DNA from: Rhodobacteraceae bacterium HLUCCO07
GTDB lineage: Bacteria; Pseudomonadota; Alphaproteobacteria; Rhodobacterales; Rhodobacteraceae
DNA length: 64,000 nt
Assembly: GCA_001314705.1 (NCBI GenBank)
Contig: LJSU01000009.1
Span: 62,001-126,000, forward strand
Reading direction: 5' to 3'
The notes beneath the pieces were generated by a model, which had not been told where the DNA came from, did not search any database, and saw only the letters and a list, made by a program, of their open reading frames with translations. A program made the position numbers and the translations under genes. Positions 9,760 to 18,683 of this stretch are shown one piece after another. Numbering within the stretch: the first letter of the stretch is position 1; every line of letters starts with the position of its first letter.

Positions 9760-10430
9760 AATTCATCGAATATGCCGATGCCGACATGATGGCGATCGAC
9801 GTTGCCAACATTATGGCCGGTGAGCTTGAAAACACGCTATTTCACGAAGAGCGCGTATCCTTCGCCGTGCCGGGCGGCGAAACGCCAGGTCCGGTCTTTG
9901 ACAACCTTTGTGCCGTAGATCTCGACTGGTCACGCGTTGATGTCTTTCTGACCGATGAACGCTGGCTGCCTGAGGATCATCCTCGCTCCAACACCAGATT
10001 TTTGCGACAACGTCTCCTCACCGACAAAGCTGCCGCTGCTGTCTATCATCCGCTCTACATTCCCGCAGAAAAACCGGAGGACGTACTTGCCGAGCTCGAA
10101 TCCTCGCTCGTGTCCTGTCAGCCGATTTCCGTGCTTCTTCTCGGGATGGGGGCCGATATGCACTGCGCATCGCTGCTTCCGGGGGCCGAGGGTTTGGTGG
10201 ACGCGTTGGCTGTCGACGCGCCGTTGCTGGTTCCGATCCGGTCGCCCGATGCGGCCGAGACTCGGGTCACCCTCAGTGCCCGGGTTCTGGATTCCGCGGT
10301 TTCCAAGCACCTTGTCATCACCGGCCGGCGCAAAAGAGATGCTCTTGAACGTGGCATGCATCTGCCACCCGATGAGGCCCCGATCGCGGCTGTCATGGAT
10401 GGCCTAACGGTCCATTGGGCGCCGGAATGA
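9756..10430 (+). CDS. pgl: 6-phosphogluconolactonase
   Basis: Hydrolyses 6-phosphogluconolactone, the zwf product. Glucosamine-6-phosphate isomerase-like fold with SFAVPGGETPGPVFDNL near the start, VFLTDERWLPEDHPRSN in the middle and LLLGMGADMHCASLLPGA. The usual GxDGHxAS motif appears as GADMHCAS: the His is kept. 224 aa. ATGA overlaps at both ends make a tightly coupled three-gene operon. Confidence 0.95.
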   Translation: MKFIEYADADMMAIDVANIMAGELENTLFHEERVSFAVPGGETPGPVFDNLCAVDLDWSRVDVFLTDERWLPEDHPRSNTRFLRQRLLTDKAAAAVYHPLYIPAEKPEDVLAELESSLVSCQPISVLLLGMGADMHCASLLPGAEGLVDALAVDAPLLVPIRSPDAAETRVTLSARVLDSAVSKHLVITGRRKRDALERGMHLPPDEAPIAAVMDGLTVHWAPE

Positions 10431-12055
10431 CGACGACATCCGATCTTGAAACGGCATGGGATTCCGTCGTTTGCAAGGCCAGAAAAGCCCGGTCGAGCCG
10501 AATTATCGATCTGTTCGGTGATACCGATCGTGCTGAACAGTTTTCGATATCCGCCCTCGGGATGCTGTTTGATTACTCGAAAACACATATCGACGTTGCC
10601 GCCCGCGATGCGCTCCTGAATCTTGCCCGTGCTGCCCGGGTCGAGTCGATACGCGACGCGATGTTCTCCGGTGCTCGGATCAACTGCTCCGAGGATCGTG
10701 CGGTGCTTCATACGGCTTTGCGTAACCTTTCTGGCGCGCCGGTCATCGTCGATGATGTGGATGTCATGCCGAGGATTCTCGAAACCCTTGAGCGTATGAA
10801 GGATTTCTCCAGCGACGTGCGGGCGGGGTGTTTCAGGGGCCAGGGAGGGATGATCACCGATGTGATCAATATCGGTATCGGTGGTTCCGATCTCGGTCCA
10901 GCCATGGCAACCCGCGCGTTGAGTCCATTTCACGATGGACCACGCTGTCATTTCGTCTCGAACGTGGATTCTGCCGATCTTGTCGATGTGCTGTGTACGC
11001 TCGACCCGACAACCACACTGGTCATCATCGCCTCCAAAACCTTCTCGACCATCGAAACCATGACCAACGCCGTCAGCATACTCGATTGGATGCAATCGCA
11101 AGTGGCCGATCCTGCAACGCAATGTGTAGCGGTGTCATCGGCTGTTGATCGAGTTGCAGAATTCGGTATCCCGCCCGAGCGGACCTTTGGATTCGAGGAT
11201 TGGGTGGGTGGGCGCTATTCGGTGTGGGGACCGATCGGCCTGTCGTTGATGATTGCCGTCGGGCCTGAGGAATTCACCAGGTTTCTGGCCGGTGGTGCTG
11301 AAATGGACGCGCATTTTCGTGCGGCTCCTCTGCCTGAGAATTTGCCCGTGATGCTCGCTCTTGTTGGTCTATGGCATCATCAGGGCATGGGATTTCCCAC
11401 CCGGGCGGTGCTCCCCTATGAACACCGCCTTGCGCGGCTTCCTGCCTATCTCCAGCAACTCGAGATGGAAAGCAACGGCAAGCGCGTTGGACAGGATGGG
11501 CATGCGCTATCGCATGGTTCAGGTCCAATTGTGTGGGGTGAGCCGGGCACAAACGGGCAGCATGCCTTTTTCCAGCTTTTGCATCAGGGCACGGAGATCG
11601 TTCCCTGCGAATTCATGATCGGGGCCGAAGGACACGAGCCCAATCTGGCCCATCATCACCGCTTGCTTGTGGCCAATTGCCTTGCACAGTCCGAGGCGCT
11701 CATGAAGGGGCGAAGCCTTTCCGAAGCATATGAGATCGCCGCTTCCATGGGGTATTCGGGCGACATGCTGATGGCTCAGGCTGAACATCGCGTTTTCGAG
11801 GGCAACCGTCCATCGACCACCTTGGCGTATCCATGTCTCACGCCGCGTGTTCTGGGCCAGATTCTTGCGCTCTACGAACACCGCGTATTCGTTGAAGGTG
11901 TGATCCTTGGACTCAATTCCTTCGATCAATGGGGGGTCGAACTGGGGAAGGAACTGGCCAGGCGGCTCGAACCCTTGCTGGCGGGTAAAGCTCCTTCGGA
12001 CGATGTGAACCAATCCACCTTGCGGCTCGCAGCCTTTCTTCGCGCGCCTGAGTAG
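10427..12055 (+). CDS. pgi: glucose-6-phosphate isomerase
   Basis: Interconverts glucose-6-phosphate and fructose-6-phosphate; here it returns fructose-6-phosphate to the oxidative route. Motifs: NIGIGGSDLGPAMATRAL, SKTFSTIETMTNA (phosphate loop), GGRYSVWGPIGLSL, QLEMESNGKRV (catalytic Glu), QHAFFQLLHQGTEIVPCEF (catalytic His) and FDQWGVELGKELA (catalytic Lys). ATG 10427 overlaps the pgl stop; 542 aa. Convergent with xth, only 3 bp apart, so no room for a separate terminator. Confidence 0.97.
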   Translation: MTTTSDLETAWDSVVCKARKARSSRIIDLFGDTDRAEQFSISALGMLFDYSKTHIDVAARDALLNLARAARVESIRDAMFSGARINCSEDRAVLHTALRNLSGAPVIVDDVDVMPRILETLERMKDFSSDVRAGCFRGQGGMITDVINIGIGGSDLGPAMATRALSPFHDGPRCHFVSNVDSADLVDVLCTLDPTTTLVIIASKTFSTIETMTNAVSILDWMQSQVADPATQCVAVSSAVDRVAEFGIPPERTFGFEDWVGGRYSVWGPIGLSLMIAVGPEEFTRFLAGGAEMDAHFRAAPLPENLPVMLALVGLWHHQGMGFPTRAVLPYEHRLARLPAYLQQLEMESNGKRVGQDGHALSHGSGPIVWGEPGTNGQHAFFQLLHQGTEIVPCEFMIGAEGHEPNLAHHHRLLVANCLAQSEALMKGRSLSEAYEIAASMGYSGDMLMAQAEHRVFEGNRPSTTLAYPCLTPRVLGQILALYEHRVFVEGVILGLNSFDQWGVELGKELARRLEPLLAGKAPSDDVNQSTLRLAAFLRAPE

Positions 12056-12058
12056 CGT

Positions 12059-12838
12059 TCAAGCGTCGAGGCGAACCCAGACTGGCACGTGATCCGAAGG
12101 CTTTTCGCGCCCGCGTACCTCCTTGTCGATGCGGCATTCCAGCAAGAGGTCGGCGCATTGTGGACTAAGCAGGAGATGGTCGATCCGGATTCCGTCATTC
12201 CGGTTCCACGCACCGGCCTGGTAATCCCAGAATGTGTATTGCTCCAACCCCGGATCGAAGGCCCGGAGCGCATCGGTCATTCCAAGATTGATGATACGGC
12301 GATAGGCAGCACGACTTTGCGGCAAGGCGAGTGCGTCACTTGACCAGGCTTCGGGTCTGGCGGCATCCTCGTCTTGCGGGATCACATTGTAGTCGCCGGC
12401 CATGAGAAACGGCTCCTCGTCTTTCATCATTTCCAATGCCCTTGCCCGCAACCGTTCCATCCAGGCCAACTTGTAGTCGTATTTGGGGCCGGGAGCGGGA
12501 TTGCCGTTTGGCAGGTAAAGGCCACAGACCCGCACAGCCCGGCGGTTCACCACGGTCGCCTCGATCCAGCGCGCTTGCTCGTCCGTGTCATCGCCGGGCA
12601 ATCCGCGCGTCACGTCTTCGAGCGGTAGCTTTGAAAGGATGGCAACCCCATTGAAAGATTTTTGCCCGTGGGTTTCGACCGTGTATCCCATGTCCTCGAA
12701 ATGCTGGCGGGGGAAAGCCTCGTCGACCGACTTGATTTCTTGAAGAAGTACGACATCTGGATCGGCTTCTTTCAACCAGTCACTCAGCGCCCCGATACGC
12801 GCCTTGATGCCATTGATGTTAAAACAGGCGATTTTCAT
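12059..12838 (-). CDS. xth: exodeoxyribonuclease III
   Basis: AP endonuclease and 3'-5' exonuclease of base excision repair. Endonuclease/exonuclease/phosphatase fold: MKIACFNINGIKAR at the start, VVLLQEIKS (metal Glu), GLYLPNGN, AGDYNVIP, FTFWDY-like TFWDYQAGAW and the terminal RIDHLLLSP plus KPSDHVPVW. ATG 12838 follows AAAGGACG, a better start than the in-frame ATG at 12856. About 259 aa. Lies 51 bp downstream of dgt on the same strand, so possibly co-transcribed. Confidence 0.95.
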   Translation of the reverse strand: MKIACFNINGIKARIGALSDWLKEADPDVVLLQEIKSVDEAFPRQHFEDMGYTVETHGQKSFNGVAILSKLPLEDVTRGLPGDDTDEQARWIEATVVNRRAVRVCGLYLPNGNPAPGPKYDYKLAWMERLRARALEMMKDEEPFLMAGDYNVIPQDEDAARPEAWSSDALALPQSRAAYRRIINLGMTDALRAFDPGLEQYTFWDYQAGAWNRNDGIRIDHLLLSPQCADLLLECRIDKEVRGREKPSDHVPVWVRLDA

Positions 12839-12889
12839 CGGTGCGTCCTTTGTCAAAACCGTTCTTCATGGGCGTCGTGTGCCCGATGA

Positions 12890-14053
12890 TCATATTTCTC
12901 GAAGATTCTCGGACACGAGAATTTCGTGCTGCTGCAATGCAAACCTGTCCGTCATGCCGCTGATATAGTCTGCAACGAGCCGAGCGATGGATTGATCGTT
13001 GCGGTTGTGCTGCAATCCTTCTTGCCATGCCGATGGGAGCAACTCGGGTCGGGCCATGTAGAGCGGGAAGAGATCCCGTATCACTGCCGTTACCTTGTGA
13101 CGCATCTCGACCACACTCGGCGCTCGGTACATCCTTTGGAACAGAAACGCGCGAATCTCATTCAACTTCTCCCAATGCGTTGGTGAAAAACGAATTATCG
13201 CCGCTCCAGCCATACGAATGTCTTCGACCCGTTTCGGGGCCAAGTGGTCAATATTGTCTCGACTTGTGCTGATAACGTCCTCCACCAGGCTTCCGAAGAA
13301 CCGCCGCAGGGCCTCGTGCTGGCGTCTTTCGGGTGCGAGGCCCGGATAGCGCTTGTCAACAGTTTCGAAACAATGCCGCAAAATGGGAAGATCCGTCAGT
13401 TCTTCCATGGTGAACAGCCCTGCGCGCAGCCCGTCATGAATATCGTGATTGGAATAGGCGATGTCATCGGCCAATGCTGCAACCTGCGCCTCGCCGCCGG
13501 CATGGGTTGTGAGTTCGAGATCGTGCTGTGCGTTATAGTCAGCCAGTGCATAAGGCAGTTCTCCGCAGACCGGGCCATTATGTTTCGCAAGGCCTTCGAG
13601 GGTTTCCCAAGTAAGGTTCAGGCCGTCCCATTCCGCGTAATGCCGCTCTAGTGAAGTGACGATGCGCACGGCCTGTGCATTGTGATCGAATCCACCATAG
13701 GGGGCCATGAGTTCATTGAGCGCGTCCTCGCCCGTGTGGCCAAAGGGCGTATGTCCAAGGTCGTGCGCAAGGGCAATGGCTTCGGTCAGTTCCTGGTTGA
13801 GACCTAGCGCACCGGCGATGGTGCGCGCAACCTGCGCCACCTCGATCGAATGTGTGAGACGGGTGCGGAAATAATCGCCTTCATGTTCGACAAAAACCTG
13901 TGTTTTGTGTTTCAGACGGCGAAAGGCGCTGGAATGTATAATCCGGTCACGATCACGTTGAAAACAACTCCGGAACGTGCTTTCGGGTTCGGGATGGAGT
14001 CTGCCGCGGCTCTTATCTGGGAAGGTTGAAAAAGGGGCTGGATCGCACGTCAT
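12890..14053 (-). CDS. deoxyguanosinetriphosphate triphosphohydrolase-like protein
   Basis: HD-domain dNTP triphosphohydrolase of the Dgt/SAMHD1-like group, releasing triphosphate from dNTPs. The metal site is visible as RLTHSIEV, ALAHDLGHTPFGH (the HD pair) and ADDIAYSNHDIHDG. The core starts at MTCDPAPFSTFPDKSRGR (ATG 14053), though the frame is open to 14206. About 387 aa, the size of the short dGTPase-like proteins rather than long E. coli Dgt. Substrate specificity cannot be read from sequence. Divergent from the erpA-like gene. Confidence 0.92.
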   Translation of the reverse strand: MTCDPAPFSTFPDKSRGRLHPEPESTFRSCFQRDRDRIIHSSAFRRLKHKTQVFVEHEGDYFRTRLTHSIEVAQVARTIAGALGLNQELTEAIALAHDLGHTPFGHTGEDALNELMAPYGGFDHNAQAVRIVTSLERHYAEWDGLNLTWETLEGLAKHNGPVCGELPYALADYNAQHDLELTTHAGGEAQVAALADDIAYSNHDIHDGLRAGLFTMEELTDLPILRHCFETVDKRYPGLAPERRQHEALRRFFGSLVEDVISTSRDNIDHLAPKRVEDIRMAGAAIIRFSPTHWEKLNEIRAFLFQRMYRAPSVVEMRHKVTAVIRDLFPLYMARPELLPSAWQEGLQHNRNDQSIARLVADYISGMTDRFALQQHEILVSENLREI

Positions 14054-14131
14054 GGGGCCGCCGTTCTTGTCGATTGGTTCGCGGATACGTATATTGCACC
14101 AAGTGGAACAGTAAAACTGTGGAGATCGAAG

Positions 14132-14455
14132 ATGCATCTTCCGCCAAAAGTGACAGAACGCGCATTTGAGCGCTTGGCCGAAATCGGGGCCGGGGATCAG
14201 GGACAAGCCCTGCGTGTTGCCGTTGAGGGCGGCGGGTGCTCAGGCTTTCAGTACTCCATCATCCTGGATACGCCGACCTCGGAAGACGTGATTCTGGAGG
14301 GCAAAGGTCAGAAGGTCGTTGTCGATGACGTCAGTCTGCCGTTCCTTTCCGGCGCGACGATCGATTTTTCCGAGGAATTGATTGGAGCACGCTTCGTGAT
14401 CGACAATCCCAATGCCACAGCGTCTTGCGGTTGCGGCACATCCTTTTCGATCTGA
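14132..14455 (+). CDS. erpA: iron-sulfur cluster insertion protein, HesB/IscA/ErpA type
   Basis: A-type carrier that delivers Fe-S clusters to apo-proteins. The three conserved cysteines are present: GGGCSGFQY at about residue 35 and SCGCGTSF near the C-terminus. 107 aa is typical. AGATCGAAG precedes the ATG. The 78-bp gap to the divergent dgt-like gene must contain both promoters. The choice of ErpA over IscA/SufA is tentative: the gene stands alone, away from isc or suf genes. Confidence 0.88.
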   Translation: MHLPPKVTERAFERLAEIGAGDQGQALRVAVEGGGCSGFQYSIILDTPTSEDVILEGKGQKVVVDDVSLPFLSGATIDFSEELIGARFVIDNPNATASCGCGTSFSI

Positions 14456-14513
14456 TTTCTTCATCAATTCGCCGGGTTCCGCGGCATGATTTGCCCAGTA
14501 GGCGGAAGGCAAT

Positions 14514-14978
14514 CTAGAACGGGATCTCGTCATCATAGCCCTGGCTGGGGCCGCTGTCATAGCCACCGCCGCTTCCTCCGCCATAATCGCCACCGGTCTG
14601 TGCACCGCCAGCACCGCCGCTTTCTGCGCGTCCGTCCAGCATGACCATCGAGCCGCCGAAGCCTGAGACGACCACCTCGGTGGAATAACGGTCCTGGCCG
14701 TTCTGGTCCTGCCATTTCCTGGTTCGCAGCTGTCCCTCGATATAGACCTTCGAGCCTTTGCGCAGATATCGTTCGGCGACACCGACAAGACCTTCTCCGC
14801 GCAAGACAACGGAATGCCATTCGGTCTGTTCGCGCCGTTCTCCGGTGTTACGGTCTTTCCAGTTTTCCGACGTCGCGATGCGCAGGTTGCACAGCTTGCC
14901 ACCATCCTGAAAGGTCCGTGTTTCAGGGTCGCGACCGAGGTTGCCAATCAGAATAACCTTGTTCACCGAGCCGGCCAT
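14514..14978 (-). CDS. ssb: single-stranded DNA-binding protein
   Basis: Binds ssDNA in replication, recombination and repair. OB fold [19 protein letters not shown] to about residue 110 with the aromatic-rich TEWHSVVL; then a Gly-rich linker, and the acidic partner-docking tail ending DDEIPF. 154 aa. No GTTC-N7-GTTC box is visible upstream, so SOS control is not supported here. Confidence 0.97.
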   Translation of the reverse strand: MAGSVNKVILIGNLGRDPETRTFQDGGKLCNLRIATSENWKDRNTGERREQTEWHSVVLRGEGLVGVAERYLRKGSKVYIEGQLRTRKWQDQNGQDRYSTEVVVSGFGGSMVMLDGRAESGGAGGAQTGGDYGGGSGGGYDSGPSQGYDDEIPF

Positions 14979-15051
14979 CGTCTTCTCCCAAAGAATCCAA
15001 GTTTGTAGTTCGCAGCTTACATCATCCCGAACCCGTTAAGAAAAGGATAAA

Positions 15052-15156
15052 ATGCGAACAATACCCGGTGGATTTGGCGATCCGGTCTATCGTGATTGTA
15101 TCACGCCCTTTGTGGATGCGCGCGCGATCTGGAAGAATCATCAAAATCGGTTATAA
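15052..15156 (+). CDS. possible 34-aa small ORF
   Basis: ATG 15052 opens a 34-codon frame (MRTIPGGFGDPVYRDCITPF...). It is preceded at a good distance by AAAAGGATAAA, a better Shine-Dalgarno than many annotated genes here have. It lies in the 212-bp gap between ssb (reading away) and the lytic transglycosylase. No membrane segment and no recognised motif. It may be a leader peptide or simply chance; low confidence. Confidence 0.25.
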   Translation: MRTIPGGFGDPVYRDCITPFVDARAIWKNHQNRL

Positions 15157-15190
15157 CCATCACTGAAGAATGTTTTGAGCGGGTAATGAC

Positions 15191-15778
15191 ATGCGCAGGA
15201 TTCCGGGTCTGGTGGTGAGCGTGGGCTTGTTGATCCCGCATCTGGCCGCGGCGGATATTCTGTCGACGAAATCACGAAACACGCTTTTCAAATCCCAGAC
15301 AAGGGTTCTCGATACCCGCGCCAAATCTCAATACAATGCCTCTGTCCGACTGCAACCACCCAGCGTTGTGGCCCCGTCGAAATGGGGCGATGGCAAGAGC
15401 TATTCGGGCGCATACAATGGCCCTTACCTGGCCATGGCGCGCGATGCGGCCCGGCGGCATGGAGTGCCCGAGGATCTCTATTTGCGATTGGTGCAGCAGG
15501 AATCAGGTTGGAAGGTCAAGGCATTGTCGCACAAGGGGGCGATCGGGCTGGCGCAGCTCATGCCAGGGACTGCCCGGGCGCTGCAGGTCAATCCGCATGA
15601 TCCCTATGAAAACCTTGACGGTGGCGCGCGCTACCTGATGGCCCAGTATCGCGCCTTCGGATCGTGGCGTCTGGCGCTGGCGGCCTATAATGCCGGGCCG
15701 GATGCGGTGAAGAAACATGGCGGGGTGCCCCCCTACAATGAGACGCGCAATTACGTCAAGGTGATCTGGGGAAGCTGA
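15191..15778 (+). CDS. lytic transglycosylase (SLT family), exported
   Basis: Cleaves the MurNAc-GlcNAc bond of peptidoglycan to give 1,6-anhydro-MurNAc, the substrate of AnmK encoded upstream. A signal peptide covers about residues 1-21 ([21 protein letters not shown]). The SLT domain occupies roughly 80-190: catalytic Glu104 in VQQESGW, then [13 protein letters not shown] and [13 protein letters not shown]. 195 aa, single domain with a short linker. Which peptidoglycan process it serves is unknown. Confidence 0.9.
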   Translation: MRRIPGLVVSVGLLIPHLAAADILSTKSRNTLFKSQTRVLDTRAKSQYNASVRLQPPSVVAPSKWGDGKSYSGAYNGPYLAMARDAARRHGVPEDLYLRLVQQESGWKVKALSHKGAIGLAQLMPGTARALQVNPHDPYENLDGGARYLMAQYRAFGSWRLALAAYNAGPDAVKKHGGVPPYNETRNYVKVIWGS

Positions 15779-15801
15779 CGCCGCCCCAGACTCCCATCCG
15801 G

Positions 15802-16344
15802 TCAGTTCTTTTCCAGTTCCTTCGCATGCAGCCAATCGGCGTGTTGCGGGGCCTTCTTGGTGCGGCTCCATTCTTCGAGCATGTCCCATTTCACCTCGTC
15901 GAGGCGCGCCAGCATGGCGTCCTCCTCTGGGTCGGGACAGGCCAGTTCGACGCGGTGGCAATTGGGGTCGAAGAAATAGATCGAATGAAAGATCGAGTGG
16001 TCGGTCACGCCCAGGACCTCGACCCCGTTCTCCTCGAGATGTTCCTTGAATTTAACGAGCTCCGCCCGGTCTTTCACCTTGAACGCGATATGTTGGACCC
16101 ATTCCGGCGTGTTAGGATCGCGGCCCATCTCGGGCTTGGTCGGCAGTTCGAAAAAGGCAAGGACATTGCCATTTCCGGCGTCGAGGAACACGTGCATGTA
16201 AGGGTCCGGTTCGTGGGTCGAGGGCACGCGGTCCTCGGCGATGGCGAGCACGAAATCCATGTTGAGCATCTTGCCATACCATTCGACGGTTTCCTTGGCG
16301 TCCTTGCAGCGGTAGGCGACGTGGTGGATTTTCTCGATTTTCAT
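15802..16344 (-). CDS. VOC (glyoxalase/dioxygenase-fold) protein
   Basis: Two beta-alpha-beta-beta-beta modules of the vicinal oxygen chelate fold: IEKIHHVAYRCKDAKETVEWY at the N-terminus (metal His) and EWVQHIAFKVKD followed by IYFFDPNCHRVELACPD (second His and metal Glu). About 180 aa including a helical C-terminal tail. It could be a glyoxalase, an extradiol dioxygenase or an isomerase; the sequence does not decide. ATG 16344 begins the fold; the frame is open to 16431. A strong palindrome 31 bp upstream suggests its own repressor. It lies 107 bp after the ABC operon on the same strand. Confidence 0.82.
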   Translation of the reverse strand: MKIEKIHHVAYRCKDAKETVEWYGKMLNMDFVLAIAEDRVPSTHEPDPYMHVFLDAGNGNVLAFFELPTKPEMGRDPNTPEWVQHIAFKVKDRAELVKFKEHLEENGVEVLGVTDHSIFHSIYFFDPNCHRVELACPDPEEDAMLARLDEVKWDMLEEWSRTKKAPQHADWLHAKELEKN

Positions 16345-16374
16345 GTGAGCGTCCTTTCCTTTGCTGCCACCCGT

Positions 16375-16400
16375 TTGATGGTTGCATATGTAACCATCAA
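16375..16400 (-). promoter_or_regulatory. 26-bp palindromic operator candidate for the VOC gene
   Basis: Arms TTGATGGTT and AACCATCAA are perfectly complementary around a CATATG core, with one mismatched pair (G/T) between arm and core. It ends 31 bp upstream of the VOC start codon, where a promoter would be. The size and symmetry are typical of a dimeric MarR/TetR/GntR-type repressor site. No such regulator gene is adjacent. Confidence 0.6.
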
Positions 16401-16451
16401 GGCAAAATGCATGGGCTGGATCGCGGCCCACGTTCTTTCCAGGTTGAAAAC

Positions 16452-18548
16452 TTACTCGGCCGCCTCTTGTCCGAGCTTGATGACCGGTTCCATGGTCGCA
16501 AGCTCTTCATCCGAGAGGTGGCATTTGATCTGGTGGCCGGGTGTAAGCTGGCGCACCGGGGGCACTTCTTCCTCGCAAAGATTGCCCGGCACCCGGGATT
16601 TCCAGCCGCAGCGCGTCTGGAACGGGCAACCGCTGGGCGGGTTCATCGCCGAGGGGATGTCTCCTTCGAGCACAATATGTTTTTTCGTGACATGGGTGTC
16701 GGCGATCGGGACCGCCGAGAGCAGCGCCTCGGTATAGGGGTGGTAGGGTGGCGAGAACACCTCATCGGTGCTGCCCAGTTCGACCACGTGCCCGAGATAC
16801 ATCACCATGACCCGATCCGAGAGATAGCGCACGATCGACAGGTCGTGCGAAATGAACAGGAGCGTTGTCTTCTCGTTGCGTTGAATTTCCATTAACAGAT
16901 CGGTCACGGCGGCCTGAACCGACACGTCGAGCGCCGAAACAGGCTCGTCCGCGACGACGATCCGGGCGCCGCCGGCAAAGGCGCGGGCGATGCCGACGCG
17001 CTGTTTCTGGCCACCCGAGAGCTGGCGCGGCATCCTGTCGGCGAATTCACGCGGCAGTTTCACGAGGTCCAGCAGTTCGAGCATGCGCGTGCGCCGTTCG
17101 GCATCGTTCTTGCCGATGCCGAAGATATCGAGCGCGCGCATGATCTGGCTGCCCACTGTCATCGAGGGGTTGAGCGTGTCGAACGGATTCTGGAACACCA
17201 TCTGGATATCCGCCACCGTCTTGGTGTCGCGCTTCTCGATCGGGATCTGTTCGATATTCTTGTTGTCGAGCAGGATCTCGCCATCCGTCGCGGTTTCCAG
17301 CCCCATGAGAACCTTGGCGAAGGTCGATTTGCCGCAGCCGGATTCTCCAACGATGGCAAGGGTTTCGCTTTCCCGGGCCTCGAAGCTGAGGGTTTCGTTG
17401 GCCTTGACCACGCGTTTTTCCCCACCACCAAAGAGGGCGTTGGCCGCGACTTCGTAATATTTCTTGAGATTGTCCATCTTCAGGACGACCCTGCCGATGT
17501 CTCCCTTGGTCTTGGTCTCGGCCAGCGTTATCGGCGCACTCCAGTCGATATCGCGGAAGCGCAGGCAGCGGGTTTCGTGCTGCCCGTCGCCATCGACATC
17601 CTCCATGGCGATGTCGTCCTTGTCACAGAGTCCGGCCTGGAAATAGTCGCAGCGGGGTCCGAAATTGCAGCCGGGCGGGCGTTCGTGGGGCAGCGGGAAA
17701 TTGCCCGGGATCGCCACCAGCGGACGCGAGTTCTTGTCCGCGCCGGGCAGCGGGATGGAGCGGAAAAGTGCTTGCGTATAAGGGTGTTGCATGTTGTTGA
17801 ACACGGTTTCGATATCGCCGCGTTCGACCGCTTCGCCGGAATACATCACGCAGATCCGGTCGCAGGTTTCGAGCACCAGCCCGAGATTGTGCGAGATGAA
17901 CAGCATCGAGGTGCCGTATTTCTGGCCCAGATCCTTGACCAGTTCGACGACCGCGGCCTCGACGGTGACGTCAAGCGCGGTCGTGGGTTCATCGAGGATC
18001 AGCAAGGAAGGCTTTGACATCAATGCCATGGCGATCACGATGCGCTGTTGCTGGCCGCCAGAAAGCTGGTGGGGATAGCTGCGCAGGATGCGTTCGGGAT
18101 CGGGGAGCTTGACGTCGGTGACGACTTCGAGGGCGCGCTGATAGGATTCGTGTTCGCTCAGGCCCTCGTGGATCATCGGCACTTCCATGAGTTGCCGGCC
18201 GATCCGCATGGCGGGGTTGAGGGAGGCCATAGGTTCTTGATAAATCATAGCAATTTCGTTGCCGCGCAGGTTGCGCAACTCGGCATCCGTCAGGGCGGCC
18301 ATGTCGCGGCCCTTGAACTTCACCGAGCCGCCGACGATGCGGCCGTTCTTGCCCAGATCGCGCATCACGCCAAGCGCGACCGTTGATTTGCCGCAGCCGG
18401 ATTCTCCAACAAGACCAACGGCTTCGCCGGGGGCCACCTTGACCGAGAAATCCATCACCGCGGGGATTTCGTGGAGCCGCGTGAAGAAGGAAATCGAGAG
18501 CTTGTCGATCTCGAGGATGGGGCCGTCGTAATCATGGATTTTCGACAT
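16452..18548 (-). CDS. ABC transporter ATP-binding protein, fused double ATPase (oligopeptide/dipeptide type)
   Basis: Powers the peptide-type importer encoded just upstream. Two complete ATPases are joined in one 698-aa chain: the first half has Walker A GESGCGKST, signature LSGGQQQR and Walker B LLILDEP; the second repeats GESGCGKST, LSGGQKQR and IVVADEP. Each half ends with the oligo_HPY tail, with Cys-rich PPGCNFGPRCDYFQAGLC and PSGCPFQTRC segments. So it equals DppD plus DppF. ATG 18548 follows AAAAGGAGAAAGTTA. Last of four ABC genes. Confidence 0.95.
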   Translation of the reverse strand: MSKIHDYDGPILEIDKLSISFFTRLHEIPAVMDFSVKVAPGEAVGLVGESGCGKSTVALGVMRDLGKNGRIVGGSVKFKGRDMAALTDAELRNLRGNEIAMIYQEPMASLNPAMRIGRQLMEVPMIHEGLSEHESYQRALEVVTDVKLPDPERILRSYPHQLSGGQQQRIVIAMALMSKPSLLILDEPTTALDVTVEAAVVELVKDLGQKYGTSMLFISHNLGLVLETCDRICVMYSGEAVERGDIETVFNNMQHPYTQALFRSIPLPGADKNSRPLVAIPGNFPLPHERPPGCNFGPRCDYFQAGLCDKDDIAMEDVDGDGQHETRCLRFRDIDWSAPITLAETKTKGDIGRVVLKMDNLKKYYEVAANALFGGGEKRVVKANETLSFEARESETLAIVGESGCGKSTFAKVLMGLETATDGEILLDNKNIEQIPIEKRDTKTVADIQMVFQNPFDTLNPSMTVGSQIMRALDIFGIGKNDAERRTRMLELLDLVKLPREFADRMPRQLSGGQKQRVGIARAFAGGARIVVADEPVSALDVSVQAAVTDLLMEIQRNEKTTLLFISHDLSIVRYLSDRVMVMYLGHVVELGSTDEVFSPPYHPYTEALLSAVPIADTHVTKKHIVLEGDIPSAMNPPSGCPFQTRCGWKSRVPGNLCEEEVPPVRQLTPGHQIKCHLSDEELATMEPVIKLGQEAAE

Positions 18549-18683
18549 TAACTTTCTCCTTTTCACGCCCGAATCGGGGGGGTGACATGCGTGCACCGCC
18601 CGGCTGACATCCGGCTGCCGCCGGATGCCGGCCTTGGCCGAGCGGCGTTCGTTACCGTGCCGTTCGCCTTGGTCATCACGGGG

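Noticed and set aside
14979-15051. SOS box upstream of ssb
   Set aside because: Single GTTC and GAAC tetramers occur, but not as a direct repeat with 7-bp spacing.
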